This document shows positions 1 to 8,371 of a DNA stretch of 16,131 nt, piece by piece (position 1 is the first letter of the stretch; each line of letters opens with the position of its first letter). The notes under the pieces are model-generated. The model did no database searches and was not told the DNA's origin. It saw nothing but the letters and a program-made list of their open reading frames with translations. The position numbers were made by a program, and so were the translations under genes. This DNA comes from UBA6183 sp034676125 (GTDB lineage: Bacteria; Bacteroidota; Bacteroidia; UKL13-3), in NCBI GenBank assembly GCA_034676125.1, contig JAUCCO010000076.1, positions 1 to 16,131 of the forward strand. Direction: 5' to 3'.

Positions 1-2
1 AA

Positions 3-446
3 GAAGCAAAAACCTTTGTAGCAAATAGCACGTTAAGGGTGGCCCCAATTATTTGTTATGAAAGTATTTTTGGCGAATATGTAACAGAATATGTTAAACG
101 TGGTGCCACACTTTTATGCATAATTACCAATGATGGTTGGTGGGGAAATACACCCGGTTATAAACAGCATTTATTGTATGCCGGATTACGTGCTATTGAA
201 ACCAGAAGATATGTGGCACGTAGCGCAAATACTGGCATATCGGCATTTTTTGATGATAAGGGAAATTTGCTACAAAAAACAAATTGGTGGGAACCCGCTG
301 CCATAAAACAAGTGGTAAAATTAAATACCCAAGAAACTTTTTATGTTAAAAATGGCGACATGATTAATGAGTATGGAATTTTGTTTACCATTTACTTTTT
401 AATCGGACTATTTATTCGCAAAAGGGTAATGGGATTTATGCCTTAA
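3..446 (+). CDS. lnt: Apolipoprotein N-acyltransferase, C-terminal part (5' end outside window)
   Basis: This is the C-terminal third of Lnt, the inner-membrane enzyme that adds the third acyl chain to the N-terminal cysteine of lipoproteins. The reading frame is open to the left edge of the window, so the gene starts outside; the GTG at 39 is an internal Val codon, not a start. The visible piece begins just before the CN-hydrolase nucleophile motif PIICYES, with the catalytic Cys at 54-56 (equivalent to E. coli Cys387). It continues with NDGWWG, the QH pair and the RAIETRRYVARSANTG block, all typical of Lnt. A final hydrophobic helix (YGILFTIYFLIGLFI) followed by basic residues matches the last membrane segment of the family. 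The Glu and Lys of the triad lie upstream, outside the window. The stop overlaps the stop of the converging phosphatase gene by 11 bp. Identification is by motif recall and is firm. Confidence 0.93.
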   Translation, partial: EAKTFVANSTLRVAPIICYESIFGEYVTEYVKRGATLLCIITNDGWWGNTPGYKQHLLYAGLRAIETRRYVARSANTGISAFFDDKGNLLQKTNWWEPAAIKQVVKLNTQETFYVKNGDMINEYGILFTIYFLIGLFIRKRVMGFMP

Positions 447-1230
447 AACCTTTGTTTATAATATCATAAAATTCAGGATATACTTTGCTTGATGCAGCTA
501 CAATTTCTTTCGAAAAAATGGCTTCGTTTTGTCCGCTAAAGTCAGATACCATTCCACCTGCTTCTTTTACTAATACAATACCGCCTGCAACATCCCACGG
601 ACTTAATCCGTACTCAAAAAATCCATCAAACCTGCCACAAGCAACATAGGCTAAATCTACTGCGGCACTGCCCATTCTGCGCAAACCTCTTGTGGCTAAT
701 AACAGTGTTTTTAAGGTGTCAAGGTATTGTTGCATTTGCTCAAAATCGTAATACGGAAAACCAGTTGCCAACAATCCATTTTTTAATAATCCGTTTTGGC
801 TAACACTAATTTTATGGCCATTTAAGTATGCCCCGCCATCTTTCCAAGCATAAAATAACTCGTGTCTGTTGGGCTCAAAAACTACCCCAATAATGGGTTC
901 GTTATTTTGTATTAGCGCAACACTAATGCTGTAAACTGGTAATTGATGAATAAAATTTGTGGTGCCATCTAAAGGATCTATCACCCACATAAACTCTTTT
1001 TGTTCGGTGGCAATAGTTTCTTCTTCGGTTATAAAACCAGCTTTGGGCAATATTAATTTAAGGCCTGCAACTAGTTTTTCTTCTGCAGTTTTATCAACGT
1101 ACGAAACCAATTGGTTTAACGATTTTGTTTCTACTTTATCGGCACTAAATGTTTGCGCTTCGTTTTGTAAAAATGCACCTACACTTTTAACCAAAACACC
1201 AACTCTCGAGGTAATTTCTTGTGGGGTCAT
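436..1230 (-). CDS. suhB: Inositol monophosphatase family protein (SuhB-like)
   Basis: A 264-residue member of the Mg2+-dependent inositol monophosphatase family, which hydrolyses inositol phosphates or related sugar/nucleotide monophosphates in the cytoplasm. The metal-binding signature is complete: ITEEE (Glu 69/70), DPLDGTTNFIH (Asp85, Asp88) and the C-terminal SPWDVAGG (Trp212, Asp213). Length is normal for the family. I chose the ATG at 1228-1230; a TTG six codons upstream (1246-1248) is in frame but less likely, and neither has a clear Shine-Dalgarno. It is the last gene of a minus-strand run after the pseudouridine synthase, with a 68-bp gap, and its 3' end overlaps that of lnt. The true substrate cannot be told from sequence; CysQ-like or histidinol-phosphatase activity is possible, but DPLDGTTNF fits the IMPase/SuhB branch best. 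Confidence 0.92.
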   Translation of the reverse strand: MTPQEITSRVGVLVKSVGAFLQNEAQTFSADKVETKSLNQLVSYVDKTAEEKLVAGLKLILPKAGFITEEETIATEQKEFMWVIDPLDGTTNFIHQLPVYSISVALIQNNEPIIGVVFEPNRHELFYAWKDGGAYLNGHKISVSQNGLLKNGLLATGFPYYDFEQMQQYLDTLKTLLLATRGLRRMGSAAVDLAYVACGRFDGFFEYGLSPWDVAGGIVLVKEAGGMVSDFSGQNEAIFSKEIVAASSKVYPEFYDIINKGFKA

Positions 1231-1298
1231 ACCGCAATATATAAACAATAATTACAACACAAAAACGAATATTAAAATAAATGAAATTTTAATGTCGC

Positions 1299-2402
1299 CT
1301 ATTCTTCTTCTATTTTAGCTAAAACATGTGTATTGTAATTACGCCATTTTTCAAGCACACTTGCAAAATCTTCTGGTAACTCGGCTTCAAAATACATGTC
1401 TTTGCCGGTACGTGGATGAACAAAACCAAGCGACCTTGCATGTAAACCTTGCCTTGGCATTAATTGAAAACAATTTTCAACAAACTGTTTGTATTTGGTG
1501 TACGATGATCCTTTTAAAATTCTGTTTCCACCATAAGTATCATCACTAAATAAATTGTGCCCTATGTGTTTCATGTGTACACGTATTTGATGGGTGCGAC
1601 CAGTTTCTAACTTACACTCAATTAACGATACATATTGCAAACGCTCTAACACTTTATAATGTGTAATACTCCACCTGCCTTTTTCTTCATCATCATACAT
1701 CATAAAAACACGTCTGTCTTTTGGGCTTCGGCCAATGTATCCAGTTACGGTGCCCATGTCTTCGGTAAAATCACCCCAAGCTAAAGCCACATACCTGCGT
1801 TGTATGGTATGATGAAAAAATTGCTTGGCCAAATGTGTCATTGCCATATCGTTTTTTGCAATTACCAACAAACCACTTGTATTTTTATCGATACGATGAA
1901 CCAAACCCGGACGAACATTATTTGATTTACTAAAATCATTGTCCCTTAAATAATAAGCCAATGCGTTTACTAAAGTTCCGGTAACATTATTGTGGCCAGG
2001 ATGCACCACCATACCCGCAACTTTATTTACTATCATTACATCATCATCTTCGTAAATAATATCTAGTGGAATATTTTCTGGAACTATCTCTGTATCTTTT
2101 GGTGGTTGCGGTAAAACAATGCTAATTACATCTAAAGGTTTTACTTTATAACTGCTTTTAATAGGTTTTTCGTTAACCAAAATACTACCTGCTTCGGCAG
2201 CTGCTTGCAGTTTTGTTCTGCTTGCATTTTGAATACGTATCATCAAAAACTTGTCAATACGCATCATCGCCTGACCTTTGTCTACAACAATTCTATGGTG
2301 TTCCCAAAGTTCTTGCTCTTCATTGGCATCTAAATCGTCATCGTTTAAATCTTCTTCTTGCTTAGGCAAATCGGCTTCTTTTTTAAATTTGTTATAATAC
2401 AT
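1299..2402 (-). CDS. rluD: RluA/RluD-family 23S rRNA pseudouridine synthase
   Basis: A 367-residue pseudouridine synthase that isomerises uridines in ribosomal RNA. After an acidic, probably disordered N-terminus (residues 10-35, rich in Asp and Glu) comes an S4 RNA-binding domain (about 47-95, MRIDKFL...SRTKLQ...GSILVNEKPIKSSYKVKP). The catalytic domain follows. It contains HRIDKNTSGLL with catalytic Asp172, and the downstream ETGRTHQIRVHMKHIGH motif (about 267-282). S4 plus catalytic domain is the RluC/RluD layout; the order and length fit RluD (helix 69 uridines), although the exact site is inferred. The ATG lies inside the end of the cyclase gene (11 bp overlap), which points to co-transcription and possibly translational coupling. 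The acidic N-terminal tail is longer than in the E. coli enzyme. Confidence 0.93.
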   Translation of the reverse strand: MYYNKFKKEADLPKQEEDLNDDDLDANEEQELWEHHRIVVDKGQAMMRIDKFLMIRIQNASRTKLQAAAEAGSILVNEKPIKSSYKVKPLDVISIVLPQPPKDTEIVPENIPLDIIYEDDDVMIVNKVAGMVVHPGHNNVTGTLVNALAYYLRDNDFSKSNNVRPGLVHRIDKNTSGLLVIAKNDMAMTHLAKQFFHHTIQRRYVALAWGDFTEDMGTVTGYIGRSPKDRRVFMMYDDEEKGRWSITHYKVLERLQYVSLIECKLETGRTHQIRVHMKHIGHNLFSDDTYGGNRILKGSSYTKYKQFVENCFQLMPRQGLHARSLGFVHPRTGKDMYFEAELPEDFASVLEKWRNYNTHVLAKIEEE

Positions 2403-3144
2403 GTTCTACTTTATACAATATTGGTTTACTAGGGCTGGCATCAGTTTGTAATGCCGCAATTTGAAGGTTTAATAAATAAATATCATCCAAAACCTCTGCT
2501 GGTATAAATGCCATTTCGGTAATGGTAGCATCCATTCTTGGGTTGTTTGGATAATCCCAAAAGGCATGATGTGCAGCCAATGCGCCACCATCTTCTTCTT
2601 TATCTACTGATGGTAAATCTATAATTAAATGTTTAATTCCTACTTCCTTTAAATGGTTACATAATTGGGGTGATAAATAACAAGGATTATTGCCAGAATA
2701 ATGTGCTGTTAACTTATTGTTGTTATTGGGCAAGGTACGAATAATTATGGCATCAATAAGCGGATGTAAAAAAGGTTCAACGCTTTCTAAAGTAACCACA
2801 TCATCATTATTAATTTTTTGTGGGGTTACCGTTATAAGTTGCGCTAAAAACATAAATTTTTTTAACACCTCATTTATAGTAATTCGCTCTTTGCTAATAT
2901 GGCCAACACATTCGGTATGGGTGCCATTTCCATGTGCATTTATGGTTAAATTTTCGCAATTAACACTGCCACCTAATGCTACACTACCAATAAAACCACC
3001 AGCTTTAAAAGGTTCGAATGTTGGGTGATGAATACCAAATGCATTGGGATTTTGTGTGCCACTACACATAGGTATGCTGATATCTATCGGTTTACGAAAG
3101 TTGATGCTGAAATTCTGTTCTTTATACTCAATATTGGCGTACAT
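2392..3144 (-). CDS. Cyclase family protein (PF04199, arylformamidase-like hydrolase)
   Basis: A 250-residue cytoplasmic protein of the metal-dependent 'cyclase' family, which includes KynB arylformamidase and isatin hydrolase. The family signature is seen as NAHGNGTHTECVGH, giving likely metal/catalytic residues His71, His76, Glu78 and His82. The second conserved block LPSVDKEEDGG...AHHAFW and the closing TEMAFIPAEVLDDIYLL segment also match. Glu replaces the Asp of the usual HxGTHxDxPxH motif, a variant I associate with Bacteroidota members. There is no signal peptide. It is the first gene of the cyclase-rluD-suhB run and is divergent from the histidine kinase, separated by 52 bp. The substrate is unknown; no kynurenine-pathway neighbours support KynB function. 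Confidence 0.85.
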   Translation of the reverse strand: MYANIEYKEQNFSINFRKPIDISIPMCSGTQNPNAFGIHHPTFEPFKAGGFIGSVALGGSVNCENLTINAHGNGTHTECVGHISKERITINEVLKKFMFLAQLITVTPQKINNDDVVTLESVEPFLHPLIDAIIIRTLPNNNNKLTAHYSGNNPCYLSPQLCNHLKEVGIKHLIIDLPSVDKEEDGGALAAHHAFWDYPNNPRMDATITEMAFIPAEVLDDIYLLNLQIAALQTDASPSKPILYKVEHVL

Positions 3145-3156
3145 GTTTCGTTATTA

Positions 3157-3186
3157 TTTGAGATTACAAATATCATTATATATTTG
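3157..3186 (+). promoter_or_regulatory. Bacteroidota-type promoter for the orphan histidine kinase
   Basis: A -33 TTTG (3157-3160) and a perfect TAnnTTTG -7 box (TATATTTG, 3179-3186) are 18 bp apart, matching the housekeeping sigma consensus described for Bacteroides and Flavobacterium. Transcription would start near 3190, leaving only about 7 nt before the ATG at 3197. Confidence 0.65.
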
Positions 3187-3196
3187 ATTTATATCT

Positions 3197-4375
3197 ATGC
3201 GCGTTTACGAACAAAAAATTAAGTGGAAAAGAGTATTGTTTATTGTGGCACTTTTAATAGGTGCTTTTAGCCTTTGGTATACCCATAAACTGGTACAAAA
3301 ACTTGCTACCGAGGAAGAAAAGAAAGTTTTACTTTGGGCCAATGCTACCAAACAATTAATTAAGGCAAACGAAAATACCGACATTAATTTTTTGCTAGAT
3401 ATAATAAAAGACAACGAAACCATACCCGTTATATTGGTTGATGACAATGGAGAAATAACCGCAAACCGCAATTTAGATAGCGCAAAAGCCGAAGACAAAG
3501 CATATTTAAATAAACAATTGGCTGAAATGAAACTGGAGCGCCAACCCATTAAAATTTTGTATGATGAGGCCAATGGCAAATACAATTATTTATATTACAA
3601 AAACTCTATAATTTTAATTCAGTTAAAACAATATCCTTACTACCAATTAAGCATAATTGCGCTGTTTATTTTGGTAGCTTATTTGGCATTTAGTTACTCG
3701 CGCAAATCAGAACAAAACCAAGTTTGGGTTGGTATGAGTAAAGAAACTGCTCATCAATTAGGCACACCAATCTCCTCTCTTAATGGATGGATAAATTTAC
3801 TACGCGATATGCCGCAAACTAAAGCAAGCGAAGAAATTTTGGTAGAGTTTGAAAAAGACATACAACGGCTTGAGTTAATAACCGAAAGATTTAGTAAAAT
3901 TGGTTCAGTGCCTGTATTAGTAGCCGAAAATATTTTTGAAGTAATGGAACGTGCCATCGATTATTTAAAAACACGCTCATCAACGCAAGTAATTTTTAGT
4001 GTAAATAGTATTGATAAAGATGCATTGGCCATGTTAAATGTTCCTTTGTTTGATTGGGTAGTAGAAAATATTTGCAAAAATGCGATTGATGCAATGAGTG
4101 GTGTTGGCAAAATTAATGTAAACATTACCACCGAAGCCGACAAGGTTTATATAGATATACAAGACACCGGAAAAGGAATTGCTGCATCAAAACAAAAAAC
4201 TGTTTTTAAACCAGGCTACACCACCAAAAAACGTGGTTGGGGTTTAGGCTTATCGCTTACCAAACGTATTATTGAAGATTACCACCAAGGCAAAGTATTT
4301 GTATTAGAATCTAACGCTGAAAAAGGCACTACCTTTAGAATTGTGTTACGTGGTGGTGGCGAAGTAATGAGTTAG
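3197..4375 (+). CDS. Membrane sensor histidine kinase (orphan)
   Basis: A 392-residue inner-membrane sensor kinase. TM1 is at about 12-29 and TM2 at about 147-167, enclosing a ~115-residue extracytoplasmic sensor domain with a PAS-like stretch (VILVDDNGEITANRNL). The H-box is SKETAHQLGTPISSL with phospho-acceptor His186. The HATPase domain shows N-box NICKNAIDAM (Asn291, Asn295), G1 DTGKGI (323-328), the FKPGYTTKKRGWG lid and G2 GLGLSL. The AHQLGTP form of the H-box recurs in a Bacteroidota-specific group of kinases. No response regulator is adjacent: the next gene is separated by a terminator and is a kinase with its own regulator, so the partner must be elsewhere. The start is the only ATG before TM1 and agrees with the promoter just upstream. 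Confidence 0.92.
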   Translation: MRVYEQKIKWKRVLFIVALLIGAFSLWYTHKLVQKLATEEEKKVLLWANATKQLIKANENTDINFLLDIIKDNETIPVILVDDNGEITANRNLDSAKAEDKAYLNKQLAEMKLERQPIKILYDEANGKYNYLYYKNSIILIQLKQYPYYQLSIIALFILVAYLAFSYSRKSEQNQVWVGMSKETAHQLGTPISSLNGWINLLRDMPQTKASEEILVEFEKDIQRLELITERFSKIGSVPVLVAENIFEVMERAIDYLKTRSSTQVIFSVNSIDKDALAMLNVPLFDWVVENICKNAIDAMSGVGKINVNITTEADKVYIDIQDTGKGIAASKQKTVFKPGYTTKKRGWGLGLSLTKRIIEDYHQGKVFVLESNAEKGTTFRIVLRGGGEVMS

Positions 4376-4403
4376 CCAAAAGTCGGAAGCCAACTTCATA
4401 AAG

Positions 4404-4430
4404 GCAACGCAATTTAGCGTTGCTTTTTTT
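4404..4430 (+). terminator. Rho-independent terminator after the orphan kinase
   Basis: A perfect 7-bp stem GCAACGC/GCGTTGC (4404-4410 with 4417-4423), a 6-nt loop and a run of seven T. It ends the kinase transcript before the next gene. Confidence 0.88.
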
Positions 4431-4470
4431 GTTTAAAAACTTGTAATATTGAATGCGCATATCTATAAGT

Positions 4471-7400
4471 ATGAAATTACAACAAATATTGCTTTGTGCT
4501 TTCTGGTTGTTGTCGTTGCAAAAAACAAATGCTCAGCAACCCCGATTTAGCCGAATTGGGTTGTCTGATGGATTGTCGCAAAGCTCTGTTTATTCTATAT
4601 TTAATTGTAGTAAAGGGTTTATTTGGCTAGCTACAGCTGATGGGCTTAACCGATATGATGGACACACCATAAAAGTATATAAAACTGAATTAAATACACA
4701 TGTAATGGGAAATGGAAATTTCTACGATTACGGTGTGGCCGAAGCATCAAACAATGATTTATACTTTAGTGGTAGAACAGGCGTGGTTCGTTATAAAGCT
4801 AAGCAAGATAAAGTAGAACTATTTTTTCCATTAAACGATACTGTAGGTTTTAACAAAATGATACTGGTTTTGGGTATCGTTAACAATAACCTTTACTTGT
4901 TTGATTGCCATTCTAATATTTTTGAATACAACCTTAACAATAAGCAAATAAAGCGCATTCCAATTGCTGATCCCGATGCCAGTCGTTTGGTATTTAGGTT
5001 TGCCCAAATGGATAAACATAACAGTATTTGGTATTCTCTTTCTAATGGAATTGCGTGTTACAATATCAAAACAAACCAAGTTAACTATTACTTACAAGGT
5101 GAGTTTAAAAAAAGAAAACTAAGTCTATTTACTGGAATTTATGAGTGCAATGATAGCAGTAACATATTGGTTACCACAGCAAGTTTTGTAGCCCGATTAA
5201 ATATTAATACAGGTAAGTTTACTATGCTTTTAGATGATGCATCAAAAGTATTTCACAATGCTGTTATTGATAGTAAAGAAACCCTTTGGATTACCAGCAA
5301 TACATCTGGTTTATATAGCTATAGCAAAGAAGGAAAACTTACCAATTACACCCATTACCCAAATAATTTAGAAAGTTTGGGATCAAATATCACCAATAAA
5401 TTATTTATAGATAAATCAGAAAACTTATGGATAGGTTGCGATGGGCAAGGTGTATCAAAACTAAATTTGGCAAGTAATAAATTTAGATTGTATAGGGCAG
5501 GTTACAATAGTACTTTTAACTTTAGCACCAATTTTATAAAATGTTTTTATCAAGATGAAAACAAAAGCGTATGGATAGGAACACATAATGACGGCATACA
5601 TATTTGGAACAGAAAAACTGATGAAGTTGTTAAAGTTAATCGAAAAGAAACCAATGCAAATGTTGTTAATACCATTGCTAGTATTAATAAAAATGCGGTA
5701 TTAGTTGGTAGCTTAGCTGGTTTGTATGTTATTAATGCAAAATCGCTTAAACAAAGTGCGTTACATGTTTTGCAAAAAAACGAATCAAAAAACACCTACC
5801 CCATTACCCATATTTTACAACTTGGCCCTTACAAATTTTTAGTTGGCACAATGTGGGGTTTATATATAGTAAAAACTAATGATAAGGAGGTTATTTCATC
5901 AACCCCAATAAGCCAAATGCCAAAGTATAGCTACATCCAAATTCATCAATCAAACAATGGTACAATTTGGCTAGGTACACTCGGAGGCGCGGTAGTTAAA
6001 ATGAGAATTAAAGATACCAAATTTTTTAAAGAAGAAGAGTTACTAAATGGGTATAACGTAAAAAGTTTTTACGAAGATACCTTACAAAATATACTTTGGA
6101 TGACATCTGAAAAAGGACTTATTTCTTATAATTTAAAATTAAATACATATAAGGTAATAACACCCAAAGAAGGTTTATCAGACAACTATTTGTATGGTGT
6201 TTTAAAGGGTGATAATGATGAGCTCTGGTTGAGTAGTAACAAGGGTTTAATGTGTTATCACACCACAAGTAAAAAAGTAGTTTGTTTTGACGAAAGTGAT
6301 GGCCTACAATCTAACGAATTTAATACAGGAAGTTTTTTTAGGAGCAATACGGGCGAGTTGTTTTTTGGCGGCATAAATGGATTTAATGTGTTTTACCCAA
6401 GCGAGGTTAAGTTTAATTTGAATAAACCTAACGTAGTACTTACCCAACTTAAAATAAAAGATAAAGAAGTAGTAGATTATGGCAATGCCGCTTTATTAAC
6501 TAACATCACTTTACCGCATGATCAAAATTCTTTTTCTGTTGATTTTGCGGCCACAGAATATACCAACCCAGCAAAAAATAAATACCAATATAAACTAGTA
6601 GGTGCTGATAAAAATTGGGTGCAAAGTGGGGTTAATCATTTTAGTAGGTATTCATCCTTAAATCCTGGTAACTATTTGTTTTTTGTTAGGGCATGTAATA
6701 ATGATGGCATTTGGGGTAGTACACATAAATTAATTACCGTTATTATAAAACCAGCATGGTGGCAAACCTGGTGGGCACGAACAATTATTTTAACGCTTGT
6801 TGCTATTGTTTTGTTTTTTATTATTCGCTATGCCACTACCCGTAAGCTAAAGCAAAGACTAGTAGAATTAGAAGCAGTAAACAAAGAGCGCACTCGAATA
6901 TCAAAAGATATGCATGATGATTTAGGAAGTGGTTTATCAAAAATTGCTATTATGGCCGAATTGTTAAAACCTAAACTTTATGATGATTTGGAATTAAAAC
7001 GAAAAATCGAAAAAATTGCACACACTGCGGGCGAGTTAATTGACAATATGGGCCAAATTGTGTGGACCATGAATGCAAACAATGATACACTTGATAGTTT
7101 GTTATCGTATATAAGAGCGTATACATTAGATTTTTTTGAAGATACCACGATTAATTGTACCCTAAATTTTGAAGAGGTAAATGATAAAATTATGATGAAT
7201 CAAGTGCAAAGGCGAAACGTATTTTTGGTGGTAAAAGAAACATTAAACAATATTCTTAGACACGCACATGCTAAAGAAGTAAACCTACAGTTTAAAATTG
7301 AACAGCAAACGGCACATTTTATAATTGATGATAACGGAGTTGGTTTTGATACGGCAAATTGTAAGCGTTTTGGCAATGGATTAATTAATATAAAAAAACG

Positions 7401-7482
7401 AATGGAGGCAATTAATGGCACATTTTACATCCAATCAACAAATCAAGGAACAACCACTAAACTAACTTGGCAAATTAAATAA
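4471..7482 (+). CDS. Two-component propeller sensor histidine kinase (reg_prop/Y_Y_Y/HisKA_3)
   Basis: About 1003 residues. A signal peptide (MKLQQILLCAFWLLSLQKTNAQ) is followed by a large periplasmic double propeller of two-component-regulator repeats, recognisable by recurrent GLS/GL...IWLAT..GLNRYDG, LWIGCDGQGVSKL and VWIGTHNDGIHIW units. A Y_Y_Y domain follows at about 686-750 (FAATEYTNPAKNKYQYKL...). A single TM lies at about 771-789, then a short coiled linker and a HisKA_3 dimerisation domain with RISKDMHDDLGSGLSK (phospho-His815). The C-terminal HATPase_c has VKETLNNILRHA and DDNGVGFD...GNGLINIKKRM. It is not a full hybrid: no receiver or AraC domain is fused. The partner is the NarL-type regulator 58 bp downstream, as expected for a HisKA_3 kinase. 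I prefer the ATG at 4471 because the signal peptide is then of normal length; an in-frame ATG at 4453 is the alternative. The ligand is unknown; in gut Bacteroidota such propellers sense glycans. Confidence 0.93.
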   Translation: MKLQQILLCAFWLLSLQKTNAQQPRFSRIGLSDGLSQSSVYSIFNCSKGFIWLATADGLNRYDGHTIKVYKTELNTHVMGNGNFYDYGVAEASNNDLYFSGRTGVVRYKAKQDKVELFFPLNDTVGFNKMILVLGIVNNNLYLFDCHSNIFEYNLNNKQIKRIPIADPDASRLVFRFAQMDKHNSIWYSLSNGIACYNIKTNQVNYYLQGEFKKRKLSLFTGIYECNDSSNILVTTASFVARLNINTGKFTMLLDDASKVFHNAVIDSKETLWITSNTSGLYSYSKEGKLTNYTHYPNNLESLGSNITNKLFIDKSENLWIGCDGQGVSKLNLASNKFRLYRAGYNSTFNFSTNFIKCFYQDENKSVWIGTHNDGIHIWNRKTDEVVKVNRKETNANVVNTIASINKNAVLVGSLAGLYVINAKSLKQSALHVLQKNESKNTYPITHILQLGPYKFLVGTMWGLYIVKTNDKEVISSTPISQMPKYSYIQIHQSNNGTIWLGTLGGAVVKMRIKDTKFFKEEELLNGYNVKSFYEDTLQNILWMTSEKGLISYNLKLNTYKVITPKEGLSDNYLYGVLKGDNDELWLSSNKGLMCYHTTSKKVVCFDESDGLQSNEFNTGSFFRSNTGELFFGGINGFNVFYPSEVKFNLNKPNVVLTQLKIKDKEVVDYGNAALLTNITLPHDQNSFSVDFAATEYTNPAKNKYQYKLVGADKNWVQSGVNHFSRYSSLNPGNYLFFVRACNNDGIWGSTHKLITVIIKPAWWQTWWARTIILTLVAIVLFFIIRYATTRKLKQRLVELEAVNKERTRISKDMHDDLGSGLSKIAIMAELLKPKLYDDLELKRKIEKIAHTAGELIDNMGQIVWTMNANNDTLDSLLSYIRAYTLDFFEDTTINCTLNFEEVNDKIMMNQVQRRNVFLVVKETLNNILRHAHAKEVNLQFKIEQQTAHFIIDDNGVGFDTANCKRFGNGLINIKKRMEAINGTFYIQSTNQGTTTKLTWQIK

Positions 7483-7490
7483 TACGTATT
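7481..7490. promoter_or_regulatory. AATACGTATT palindrome upstream of the response regulator
   Basis: A perfect 10-bp palindrome overlapping the kinase stop codon. Its centre is 43.5 bp before the last base of TAGGTTTA (7522-7529, 7/8 match to TAnnTTTG). A TTG at 7499-7501 with 20 bp spacing could be the -33 element. The same 15-base context (AATACGTATTTyATG) recurs at 8306-8320. It is a candidate operator for autoregulation of the regulator; this is inferred. Confidence 0.45.
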
Positions 7491-7540
7491 TTATGTTATT
7501 GTTTTAATCAAGGCAATCAAATAGGTTTACAAGATAATTT

Positions 7541-8164
7541 ATGTCAAAAATTCAAGTTGCCATAGTAGAAGATACCCACGATATCAGAACAGGATTAATG
7601 ATGATGGTAAATGGTGTGGATGAGTTAGAGTGTATGCAAACATTCTCTTGTGCCGAAGATGCGATTAAAACGTTACCAATAAACTGTGTAGATGTGGTTT
7701 TGATGGATATAGACTTACCTGGAATTAATGGGATTGAATGTATTAAAATCCTTAAAGAAAAATGTGGCCAAACACAGTATATGATGCTTACTGTTTTTGA
7801 AGATGATGATAAAATATTTCGTTCGTTAGAGGCAGGAGCAACAGGTTACATGCTTAAAAAAACACCTTCGGCACAACTTATAGAAGCTATTAAAGATTTA
7901 AGCACTGGTGGCTCGCCCATGAATGCACAAATTGCACGTAAGGTGGTAGCATCATTTAATAAACCCAAACTTAATAAAACTGCCGAAGAATTAACCAAAA
8001 GAGAATTAGAATTGCTTGAACTACTCTCAAAAGGATATCGATACAAAGAAATTGCCGACAAGCTTTTTATTAGCCAAGATACCGTGCGTTCGCACATCCG
8101 AAATATTTATGTAAAACTACATGTAAATTCAAAAATTGAAGCCATAAATAAAGTGTTTAGATAG
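7541..8164 (+). CDS. NarL/LuxR-family response regulator
   Basis: A 207-residue two-domain DNA-binding response regulator. The receiver domain (1-120) has the acidic pocket Glu10/Asp11, phospho-acceptor Asp56 in VVLMDIDLPGING, Thr84 and Lys106 (GYMLKKT). A LuxR-type helix-turn-helix spans about 148-207 (LTKRELELLELLSKGYRYKEIADKLFISQDTVRSHIRNIYVKL). It follows the propeller kinase by 58 bp and is the obvious cognate regulator, since HisKA_3 kinases pair with NarL-type regulators. The kinase-regulator gap contains a palindrome that also occurs before the next two transcription units, so it may regulate its own gene plus the downstream envelope genes. Start ATG is unambiguous; no Shine-Dalgarno is visible, as usual here. 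Confidence 0.94.
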   Translation: MSKIQVAIVEDTHDIRTGLMMMVNGVDELECMQTFSCAEDAIKTLPINCVDVVLMDIDLPGINGIECIKILKEKCGQTQYMMLTVFEDDDKIFRSLEAGATGYMLKKTPSAQLIEAIKDLSTGGSPMNAQIARKVVASFNKPKLNKTAEELTKRELELLELLSKGYRYKEIADKLFISQDTVRSHIRNIYVKLHVNSKIEAINKVFR

Positions 8165-8304
8165 CGGTTTTGTATCCGTTAAAACTAAAGAAAGAAATTC
8201 TAATAATACCGTAAAAATGAATAGCATTTGTTATTGTCTTAAATATTTAGTTAAACAATAAGTGTAGCATTTTGTCTTTATTTTATAGCCTTCTTGTAAT
8301 CAAT

Positions 8305-8316
8305 AAATACGTATTT
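8305..8316. promoter_or_regulatory. AAATACGTATTT palindrome upstream of the T9SS-cargo operon
   Basis: A perfect 12-bp palindrome in the 207-bp gap after the regulator. Its centre is 42.5 bp upstream of the end of AACATTTG (8346-8353, 7/8 to TAnnTTTG). No TTG stands at -33, as expected if an activator is needed. The shared context with the site at 7481 suggests binding by the same factor. The rest of the 8165-8371 gap shows no clear terminator or small gene. Confidence 0.45.
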
Positions 8317-8371
8317 CATGCGATAGAAAGTAGTGGTATTAGTTTAACATTTGAATACAAATTTAAACAAA

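Noticed and set aside
959..1318. Plus-strand open frame of 119 codons opposite the phosphatase gene
   Set aside because: It is antisense to the conserved IMPase motifs; its translation shows no family signature.
4441..4451. TAATATTG as a promoter for the propeller kinase
   Set aside because: Only 7/8 to the consensus, with a weak TTG 21 bp upstream inside the terminator stem; too uncertain to list.
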